This document shows, in pieces, positions 1-5,094 of a DNA stretch of 5,094 nt. Within the stretch, counting starts at the first letter, position 1; each line of letters begins with the position of its first letter. The notes below the pieces were generated by a model. It was not told the origin of the DNA. It made no database searches and worked only from the letters and a program-made list of their open reading frames with translations. Made by a program: the position numbers and the translations under genes. This DNA is from Methanoregula sp. (GTDB lineage Archaea; Halobacteriota; Methanomicrobia; Methanomicrobiales; Methanospirillaceae), in the NCBI GenBank assembly GCA_028711405.1, contig JAQTSH010000146.1, positions 1 to 5,094 on the forward strand. Reading direction: 5' to 3'.

Positions 1-478
1 ACGGGTCGGAGAAGAGATCAATCTCATGGGAGAAAAAGACGTCCCGCACCGCAAGGGTGATACCGACACAGTGCATCCTGCCGTGCACCACCGGCGTGAT
101 CCGGTACCGGAACTGACAGGTGCGAGGGTTCGGATCCGGATCAGCTGAAAGGGTTGTGTCACCGTCCAGGACCGCAACCTGCGAAGAGAGGCGTTCGGAA
201 ATGGTTGCATGCATCGGCGGGGGTACCGTGATTCTCACGGTCGTTGCGACCCGCAGGGTCGTACCTTTACGGACCTGGGTACGTTCGAGCGACCGCTCAA
301 CAGATACTGATGAGACGATCTCCCGGAACCGGCGATCGAACACGAGATACTGCCCGACAAGCCCGCAGAGGAGGATCCCCGCAGCAAGAAGGAGCGCCAG
401 ATCATCAAGGATGTACGCGCCTGCCACAAGGAGAAGGATGATCAGGCTCAAGCCTTGAGCGCACCGTCGCATCAGCAC
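1..478 (-). CDS. DUF58 family protein, N-terminal part (3' end outside window)
   Basis: An open frame of 159 codons runs from GTG 478 (or ATG 472, two residues shorter) off the low-coordinate edge with no stop. It starts with a basic cap and a hydrophobic hairpin (about residues 8-24 and 27-46) ending at FDRRFRE, then a beta-rich region with VRKGTTLRV (69-77), which resembles the conserved V-x-x-G-x-x-x-x-V strand of DUF58 proteins, a Pro-rich VTVPPPM-like turn near 84-89, and VRDVFFSHEIDLFSD at 144-158, in the place where DUF58 proteins usually read RDPFGLF. The diagnostic Y-x-x-G-D-x-x-R-x-I-x-W motif and the vWA-like C-terminal half would lie beyond the window. Assignment rests on the hairpin-plus-beta pattern and the position directly after MoxR, where DUF58 is the commonest neighbour. 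The gene follows MoxR by 3 nt (9 nt with the ATG). Expected role: membrane-anchored partner of the MoxR ATPase (inference). Confidence 0.82.
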   Translation of the reverse strand, partial: MLMRRCAQGLSLIILLLVAGAYILDDLALLLAAGILLCGLVGQYLVFDRRFREIVSSVSVERSLERTQVRKGTTLRVATTVRITVPPPMHATISERLSSQVAVLDGDTTLSADPDPNPRTCQFRYRITPVVHGRMHCVGITLAVRDVFFSHEIDLFSDP

Positions 479-481
479 AAC

Positions 482-1456
482 TCAGAGCACCTCAACTTTA
501 CCAAGGATTTCGTCAAGCACCTGCCGGGCGGTGAGTCCCCCGACCTCTGCCTCGCGGGAGATCAGGATCCGGTGGTTGAGAACTGCCGGCGCGATCTCTT
601 TGATGTCGTCCGGGATCACGTAGTGCCGGTTCCTGAGCGCCGCGAGTGCCTTGCCGCCTTTGACGAGCGCGATAGAAGCACGACTCGATCCGCCGAGATC
701 GATATCCGGGTGCGTCCGTGTCGCCATGACGAGGTCCCGGATATACTGGAGGACCGGATCCTCTACCGTCACCTGCCGGATGATCTCGATATGACGCCGG
801 ATCTCCTCCGGGGAGAGGAGCGGGTGCAGGCTTGCGGCGAAGGAATCCCAGTGCAGTTGCCCGGCATGCACCCGTTTGATGATGTCCAGTTCCTCATCCG
901 CGCTCAGGTAGGCAGAGTTGATCCCGAACATGAACCGGTCCCGCTGCGCTTCGATCAGGGGGAACGTGCCCTCAAATTCAAAGGGATTCTGGGTGGCGAT
1001 GACAAAGAACGGACTCGGAAGGGCGATCGTGATCCCGTCGATGGTCACCTGCCGCTCACTCATCGCTTCGATAAAAGCGCTCTGGGACTTCGGGTTCACA
1101 CGGTTGATCTCATCGGCAAGCAGGAGGTTTGTGAAGACCGGACCTTTCCTTAAAGAGAACTCTTTTTTCTCCTGGTCATAGATTCGCACGCCGATCATGT
1201 CTGTCGGCTGAAGATCGATCGCGCCCTGGATACGGTTAAACCCGCAGCCGGTGATAAGGGCGATCGACTTTGCGACCGTGGTCTTTGCCGTGCCCGGCAC
1301 GCCTTCGATCAGGATGTGCCCCTCGGAGAGCAGGGAAACAAGGATGTAATCGACAAGCTTCCGGTTGCCCACGACAAAGGTTCCGATCGTCTCGTTCACC
1401 GTGGTGTACAACCGGGCAATTCCCTGTATCTCCTTCTCCAGTTCGGCAGTTTCCAT
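482..1456 (-). CDS. MoxR family AAA+ ATPase
   Basis: A 324-residue protein of normal MoxR length, started at ATG 1456 behind an SD. Visible elements in order: N-terminal helix, a VVGN segment (28-31) where MoxR proteins usually read [VI]-[VI]-G, Walker A GVPGTAKTT (52-60), Walker B LLLADEINR (111-119), the MoxR-typical NP-x-x-Q-x-A-x-[IL]-E-A-M-x-E block (121-134), sensor 1 ATQNP (154-158), the EGTFPL-x-EAQ-x-DRF block (162-175) with the putative arginine finger region, and a C-terminal lid with sensor-2-like GGSSRA (255-260) followed by RHYVIPDDI (277-285). All residues needed for ATP binding and hydrolysis appear intact. MoxR proteins are cytoplasmic hexameric chaperones or remodelers that act with vWA-like or other partners encoded beside them. 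Here the candidate partners are the DUF58 protein and the cytoplasmic DUF4129 tail. The pattern matches Pfam AAA_3 plus AAA_lid_2. The specific substrate cannot be read from the sequence. Confidence 0.96.
   Translation of the reverse strand: METAELEKEIQGIARLYTTVNETIGTFVVGNRKLVDYILVSLLSEGHILIEGVPGTAKTTVAKSIALITGCGFNRIQGAIDLQPTDMIGVRIYDQEKKEFSLRKGPVFTNLLLADEINRVNPKSQSAFIEAMSERQVTIDGITIALPSPFFVIATQNPFEFEGTFPLIEAQRDRFMFGINSAYLSADEELDIIKRVHAGQLHWDSFAASLHPLLSPEEIRRHIEIIRQVTVEDPVLQYIRDLVMATRTHPDIDLGGSSRASIALVKGGKALAALRNRHYVIPDDIKEIAPAVLNHRILISREAEVGGLTARQVLDEILGKVEVL
488..493 (-). promoter_or_regulatory. Shine-Dalgarno-like sequence for the DUF58 gene
   Basis: GAGGTG on the minus strand, inside the last codons of MoxR, lies 9 nt before GTG 478 and 15 nt before the in-frame ATG 472. 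Spacing favours GTG 478; codon preference favours ATG 472. Confidence 0.45.
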
Positions 1457-1460
1457 CCTG

Positions 1461-1466
1461 TCACCT
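1461..1466 (-). promoter_or_regulatory. Shine-Dalgarno sequence of the MoxR gene
   Basis: AGGTGA on the minus strand overlaps the TAG stop of the DUF4350 gene and ends 4 nt before ATG 1456. It decides the MoxR start: the same frame stays open upstream to 1666, but that extension is antisense-like low-quality sequence within the DUF4350 gene and has no MoxR homology features. Confidence 0.7.
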
Positions 1467-2352
1467 ATAGCCTCTTTGTTCTCCACGCCCATGCAATGGC
1501 GACCATTAGGGCAGAGAGAAGAACGACTTCCAGTATTAATGTGGTTCTTATGACATGAAGTATTTCGTTGAATCCCTGGGCTTCGCAGGTGCGGGAGTTT
1601 GCCTGGTCGACCAGGATCGCGCCGTTCCCGTCCACCAGCTTTGAGATGAACGCCCGGTTGTCCCACCGGGGATCCGGAGCATACATCGAGTTGATGAAGA
1701 TGCTTGGGTCTGAGATGACGATGAGTCTCCCGGAACCAATCTCTTCACCGGCGACCACGGTGAACGCGCCGAGGCGTTCGTCGTTGTTGATCCGGCGGTC
1801 ACCGTTCGCATCGATCCAGCTCATGATTGAAGTCCGCACAAGCGTCGTGCCCCCTTCGAGAGGTGCGGCACGGTTCAGGAGAATTTTTCTGATATCGTGT
1901 GTTAATGAGACGTTCGCGTACGAGTAGGCAACTGCCGAGTACGAGTCAGCGTATTCCCGGTCGATGCTCGATACGTTGCCCTGCCGGATCGAGATCCGGC
2001 TCCCGATACCCCGCAGGATCGCGTTTCCCGTCCCGAAATCATCGGCGAGGACGATCGTGTTGCCCCGTTCGATGAATGCCTTGTACGCGTCGCGTTCGGT
2101 TTCGGTTGGCGGACGTTCTGGCGCGATAATGAAGAGCGTGGCGTTCTTTTGGTACGCATCGAGCCGGGCGGGATCGGCGATCTCAACGAGCCGGTGCCGG
2201 TCGAGGTCCGAGAAGAACTGTGATGTGCCGTTCCAGCCGGAGTTGTACCGGGAGAACTCGAGGCTGTTCGTCGATACGTGCCCGACAACGACGATCACTG
2301 CAAGGAGCAGCACCACACCGGCAATCCAGAATGCGGCTCTAATCTTTGTCAC
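1465..2352 (-). CDS. DUF4350 family membrane protein
   Basis: A 295-residue protein if started at GTG 2352; TTG 2358 would add two residues and ATT 2343 would remove three. It begins with a short basic head (MTKIR) and a transmembrane helix (about residues 8-25), continues with a Rossmann/GATase-like domain, and ends with a second helix (about 271-290) and a basic tail (RTKRL). Family-typical segments are YNSGWNGTS near 36-44, a hydrophobic strand at 72-77, ADDFGTGNAIL at 103-113 and a strand plus SDPS at 210-217. By the positive-inside rule both termini are cytoplasmic and the domain faces outside; four N-x-S/T sequons (N41, N70, N126, N147) agree. Residues 181-192 form an EF-hand/dockerin-like loop. 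No catalytic residues are obvious, as is usual for DUF4350. It overlaps the repeat-protein gene by 14 nt and ends 8 nt before MoxR, so it is very likely co-translated with both. The family assignment is firm; the biochemical role is unknown. Confidence 0.88.
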   Translation of the reverse strand: MTKIRAAFWIAGVVLLLAVIVVVGHVSTNSLEFSRYNSGWNGTSQFFSDLDRHRLVEIADPARLDAYQKNATLFIIAPERPPTETERDAYKAFIERGNTIVLADDFGTGNAILRGIGSRISIRQGNVSSIDREYADSYSAVAYSYANVSLTHDIRKILLNRAAPLEGGTTLVRTSIMSWIDANGDRRINNDERLGAFTVVAGEEIGSGRLIVISDPSIFINSMYAPDPRWDNRAFISKLVDGNGAILVDQANSRTCEAQGFNEILHVIRTTLILEVVLLSALMVAIAWAWRTKRL

Positions 2353-5094
2353 CTCCAAGGGATTCGTCCGTCTTTTTGACCGACTCCTCGAATTCGTTCT
2401 CTTTTGCCGGCGTCTTTATGCCCCCGTACCGGACCTGTTCATAGACGGCGATGAACGCCGAGAACGTGTCGGTGAAGGATCGCTTGTCGCACTGCCCCAG
2501 AAATTCGCGCGGCGTGAGGGTCCGGTGCCGACGGATGTGCAGTCTCTCAGCGATCGAGCCCGTGAAATGGACGTAGACTGCGCGTGCGGCGGTGCTCAGT
2601 CCCTGCGCGTTTAGGATCCGTATGTACCGGGCGAGGAGGGGATCAGTGGCGACCTGTGCCGGATCCGGCGGAGAGACCGCCGCGAGATAGGATTCTGCTG
2701 CAACGATCTCCTGCTCGATCTCTGCGGCGGACGCACGAGCTTCGTCCTCAACACTCGTCTCTGCGGTGGTGCGCCGGGTCATAAAGCGTAACGAACGACG
2801 TTTGAGGTAGAAGACTGCCCCGCCAGTGAAGAGAAGCAGGATCGCAACGACGACCAGCACCGGCACAAGCGCGGTGACCGGATTGCTCTCCTCTTCAACA
2901 AACGGGGTCATGTTCGCCGATGGAATGTTCACAGAGTGCTCTTTTGCCTGCGAGGGGTAGAGCGGGAATCCTGTCGCGTCGAACCGGGCGGTGATCCGGT
3001 TGTCACCCGGTAGGAGTGCAACGACGCACGAGAACCGCCCGTATGCATCGGTCTGCATCTCCAGCAGGCGCTCGTTGTTCACGATGAGCGCGACCGGTGC
3101 ACCACCGACCGGGCGCGTTGCCGCAGACCACGGGTCCCTGCCGAGCGTGGGGAGGAGCGCGATCACATCCCGAATATTTCCGGGGCGACGGATGACGTCC
3201 CCTGCCCGGTTGAATGCCATGACCGTGCCATTGCAGGTGGTGAGTGTGGAGGTGTTGACCGGTGTGACGGTCAGCGTGGTCCGGGAATGTGCCGGAAGAA
3301 CGGTGAAGGTTTTAACACCGGATGCGAGGTCGCCGGTCTTCACCTGGACTGTATGGGAACCAGCGGGCAGTTGTTCGATGATGAGCGTATGGGAGTAGTG
3401 CCCGGCGCGATCGGTGGTGGTCGTGGCGATCTGCTGGTTGTCGAGGAAGAGGTTGACGGTTCCATCGAGGGAACCCGGACGGACGAGTGTGCCCTGCAGC
3501 GTGAGGGGATTTTTGTAGGTGCCTGACGAGGGTTTGACATCAAGCGAGAGCCCGGGGGAGATGTTGATCATGACGGTTGTGCGGTTGGAGGGGTGAAGCG
3601 GGTAGAGATCCGTGCGGTTGAAACGTGCCAGGATCCGGTGCGTGCCGGCGGGGAGGATGATCGAGTCCCGGAACACACCGTTCCCGTCCGTACGGGTTTC
3701 AAGGGAATGGGTACCATCCCATGTGATCGTGACCGTTGCGTCACGCACGGTGCGATTGGTTGTGTTCACCCTGCCGGATATGGTCACCTCTGCCGTGCTG
3801 CCGGTTCTCTCTGCCGAAAGGGTGGTGGTGGTGCTGTCCATGAGGACGACAAAGGGGATGGCGGTGGAGGTGATGGCGCCCCGGACTGCCTTTAAGGTGT
3901 GTCTGCCTCCGGTAATCTTTTCGATCGTGTAGGGTGTGGTAAATGCACCTTTGGCATCCGTGCGGTACGTTCCGGTCAACCGGTCATCGACAAAGAGACG
4001 GATCTCCTGGTACGCAATCTGGTCAGCATGGAGGGATCCGTTGACGAGGAGGGTGTCCCGGTATCGTCCGTGATCCGGTTGTACCGTGATCGCGAGGGTG
4101 TCACGGTACTTTCCACTCTCAGGTATGACCCGAACCGTAATGGGATTCGGGACCTGGATATGCACAACCGCACTCCGTGCGGGCTCGATGGGATAGAGAT
4201 CCGTCTTGTCAAACTGTGCGACGAGGTCGTATCCTCCAGCGGGAAGCGAGAGTGTCTCCTCAAACTCTCCCCGCAGATCCGTCGTCGTGGTTGTCGTGTT
4301 GGTGCCACCCCATGCGATGGTCACTGGCGCCGAACGGACCGGGAGATTTTCCCCTGCGCGAAGCTGCCCGGAACAGACAACCTGCGTGCCGTCAGGTGAG
4401 AGCCGGGCTGACATCACAAGGCTCGCGTTGACAGGCACGACCGTGAATGCCTCCGTCCCGGATGTGTGTGCCCCGGAACTCGCGTACACCCGGTGGACTC
4501 CTGCAGGAATCGTTTCGACCGAGAACATTGTGGAATAATTCCCCTTCGCATCGGTCCGGTATGTACCCAGTTTCCTGCCATCAAGCACGATCTGGACATC
4601 CTTCGCAGAGGTATTCGCGCCGCGCAACGCACCCCCGATGGTGAGCTGATCCATGTACTGCACGGATGACGGTCTGACATACAGGTCGATGGGTGGCACA
4701 ATTGTGACAGTCACGGTGTTACTCCGGGACGCGGTCACCGGATAGTCCTGTGCGGAAAAATTTGCATAGATGCGATGGGCACCAACCGGAAGCGTCACCT
4801 GCTGCCGGTAGGTGCCAGCGGCATCTGCCTGAATGGTGATCACGTGCGTGTCATCCCAGACCAGTTCCAGGGGTGCACCGGAGATCCCCCTACCCTGCGC
4901 TGTGATATTCCCTGTACAGATGATGCCGGTCCCTCCATCGATCATTTCCACGTGAATTGTGGTTGTAGTGCCGACTGGCGTGACCCGGAACGTGCGGGAT
5001 TCCGAGTACAGTTCATCCACGCCCAGTTCCCGGTACCGGGAGAAGACCGTATGTACACCCGCCGGGACCTTTCCGACAACAAACGTATCGTGAT
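2339..5094 (-). CDS. Ig-like repeat surface protein with TM helix and C-terminal DUF4129 domain (5' end outside window)
   Basis: The frame stays open to the window edge, giving 917 visible residues. A GTG at 5020 is not the start: the 24 codons upstream of it (5021-5092) continue a B-type repeat, including the repeat signature VPAGVHTVF, so the true N-terminus and any signal peptide lie beyond 5094. Residue numbers below count that GTG as 1. Residues up to about 706 form alternating Ig-like beta-sandwich modules, each with a TD-x-x-G-x-[FY] turn followed by LPAG-x-H-x-[VIL]. A single transmembrane helix spans about 716-739, followed by a basic stop-transfer stretch (KRRSLRFMTRR), an acidic, Ala/Glu-rich, probably helical linker (about 751-784), and a DUF4129-like domain (about 795-870) with the hallmark LTPREF and YEQVRYGG motifs. 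The tail is highly charged. Fifteen N-x-S/T sequons lie before the membrane helix and none after it. The predicted topology is outside stalk, cytoplasmic tail. It is the first visible gene of the operon and overlaps the DUF4350 gene. The molecular role is unknown; coupling of the envelope to the MoxR ATPase is inferred from context. Confidence 0.9.
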   Translation of the reverse strand, partial: HDTFVVGKVPAGVHTVFSRYRELGVDELYSESRTFRVTPVGTTTTIHVEMIDGGTGIICTGNITAQGRGISGAPLELVWDDTHVITIQADAAGTYRQQVTLPVGAHRIYANFSAQDYPVTASRSNTVTVTIVPPIDLYVRPSSVQYMDQLTIGGALRGANTSAKDVQIVLDGRKLGTYRTDAKGNYSTMFSVETIPAGVHRVYASSGAHTSGTEAFTVVPVNASLVMSARLSPDGTQVVCSGQLRAGENLPVRSAPVTIAWGGTNTTTTTTDLRGEFEETLSLPAGGYDLVAQFDKTDLYPIEPARSAVVHIQVPNPITVRVIPESGKYRDTLAITVQPDHGRYRDTLLVNGSLHADQIAYQEIRLFVDDRLTGTYRTDAKGAFTTPYTIEKITGGRHTLKAVRGAITSTAIPFVVLMDSTTTTLSAERTGSTAEVTISGRVNTTNRTVRDATVTITWDGTHSLETRTDGNGVFRDSIILPAGTHRILARFNRTDLYPLHPSNRTTVMINISPGLSLDVKPSSGTYKNPLTLQGTLVRPGSLDGTVNLFLDNQQIATTTTDRAGHYSHTLIIEQLPAGSHTVQVKTGDLASGVKTFTVLPAHSRTTLTVTPVNTSTLTTCNGTVMAFNRAGDVIRRPGNIRDVIALLPTLGRDPWSAATRPVGGAPVALIVNNERLLEMQTDAYGRFSCVVALLPGDNRITARFDATGFPLYPSQAKEHSVNIPSANMTPFVEEESNPVTALVPVLVVVAILLLFTGGAVFYLKRRSLRFMTRRTTAETSVEDEARASAAEIEQEIVAAESYLAAVSPPDPAQVATDPLLARYIRILNAQGLSTAARAVYVHFTGSIAERLHIRRHRTLTPREFLGQCDKRSFTDTFSAFIAVYEQVRYGGIKTPAKENEFEESVKKTDESLGGDKD
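2349..2356 (-). promoter_or_regulatory. Strong Shine-Dalgarno sequence at the DUF4350 gene start
   Basis: GGAGGTGA on the minus strand is a full match to the archaeal/bacterial anti-SD. It lies inside the last codons of the repeat-protein gene. It overlaps the two conventional start candidates (TTG at 2358, GTG at 2352) instead of preceding them, and sits 5 nt before an in-frame ATT at 2343. The start of the downstream gene is therefore uncertain. Confidence 0.6.
2903..5094 (-). repeat. Array of alternating A/B Ig-like protein modules
   Basis: Protein-level repeats within the large gene, in translation order: B0 (partial, 4970-5094), A1 (4691-4969), B1 (4427-4690), A2 (4145-4426), B2 (3836-4144), A3 (3551-3835), B3 (3287-3550), A4 (2903-3286). 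A modules are about 93-95 residues and carry a [VI]-x-[WV]-[DG]-G-T-like strand and a [FY]-x-x-[TQ]-D-[LF]-Y-P-type segment. B modules are about 88 residues, begin with a [VR]-x-P-S-S-x-x-Y-x-x-x-L-type strand and carry an LFLDN/IVLDG-type strand. The A+B pair repeats at 181, 197 and 183 residues; the middle value is explained by a 15-residue internal duplication in B2. A4 is the exception at about 128 residues. Nucleotide identity between copies is low, so this is an old protein repeat and not a recent DNA tandem repeat. Module limits are approximate to a few residues. Confidence 0.85.
4049..4138 (-). repeat. Imperfect 45-bp tandem duplication inside module B2
   Basis: Two adjacent 45-nt units, 4094-4138 and 4049-4093, each begin on the plus strand with the same nonamer GAGGGTGTC and match at 28 of 45 positions by hand alignment. 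They encode TVRVIPESGKYRDTL followed by AITVQPDHGRYRDTL, 8 of 15 residues identical plus one K/R change. B1 and B3 have only one copy of this strand. The duplication preserves the frame and accounts for the extra length of B2. Confidence 0.8.

Noticed and set aside
455..1153. Long plus-strand ORF (232 codons)
   Set aside because: It is antisense to MoxR, whose motifs are intact. Its translation shows no recognisable domain and the high GC content readily gives antisense open frames.
1457..1666. 70-residue N-terminal extension of MoxR
   Set aside because: It overlaps the well-supported C-terminus of DUF4350 in another frame, lacks family similarity, and ATG 1456 has a proper SD.
482..2352. 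Internal promoters or terminators between the genes
   Set aside because: Junctions are overlaps or gaps of a few bases, leaving no room; no convincing TATA/BRE element or T-rich run was seen.
1964..2614. Plus-strand ORF (216 codons) spanning the junction of two genes
   Set aside because: Antisense to the DUF4350 N-terminus and the DUF4129 tail, both well supported; Arg/Ser-rich low-complexity product.
3899..4399. Plus-strand ORF (166 codons)
   Set aside because: Antisense to repeat modules A2-B2; no domain and no credible ribosome binding site.
5018..5020. GTG 5020 as the start of the repeat protein
   Set aside because: The frame continues upstream with clear B-module sequence and without a signal peptide at this point.
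2339..5094. Assignment of the large protein as a TgpA-like transglutaminase, which often carries DUF4129 beside moxR
   Set aside because: No transglutaminase Cys-His-Asp motif and no N-terminal multi-helix DUF3488 region in the visible part; the body is Ig-like repeats.

Overview
The window is a single, fully coding stretch in which all genes lie on the minus strand. Read from high to low coordinates, it holds four tightly packed genes: (1) a very large Ig-like-repeat membrane protein with a cytoplasmic DUF4129-type tail, whose 5' end is cut by the window edge; (2) a DUF4350 membrane protein; (3) a MoxR-family AAA+ ATPase; (4) the N-terminal part of a DUF58 protein, whose 3' end is cut by the other window edge. 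No rRNA, tRNA, CRISPR array, insertion sequence or intergenic promoter was seen.

The likely host is a euryarchaeon, probably a methanogen of the Methanomicrobiales type. This is an inference. It rests on the moderately high GC content, strong Shine-Dalgarno sequences within overlapping genes, long Thr/Asn-rich Ig-like surface repeats full of N-glycosylation sequons, and the resemblance of the proteins to archaeal members of these families. No taxonomic marker gene is present.

Layout: 2339-5094 is the repeat protein. It has at least seven complete Ig-like modules alternating between two types (A and B, combined period about 182 residues), then one transmembrane helix, a basic stop-transfer stretch, a charged helical linker and the DUF4129 domain. 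1465-2352 is DUF4350, an extracytoplasmic Rossmann/GATase-like domain held between two membrane helices. 482-1456 is MoxR. 1-478 is the start of DUF58, with a membrane hairpin followed by a beta-rich region. Junctions are an overlap of about 14 nt, a gap of 8 nt and a gap of 3-9 nt, so the four genes are almost certainly one transcription unit.

How they may work together: DUF4129, DUF4350, MoxR and DUF58 genes are a recurrent neighbourhood in bacteria and archaea, and MoxR proteins generally act as ATP-driven chaperones or remodelers with partner proteins encoded next to them. The unusual part here is that the DUF4129 tail is attached to a long, probably glycosylated extracellular Ig-like stalk. 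This suggests a trans-envelope device: an outside stalk (and an outside DUF4350 domain) coupled through the membrane to a cytoplasmic AAA+ ATPase and DUF58 partner. The function of the assembly is not established by the sequence.
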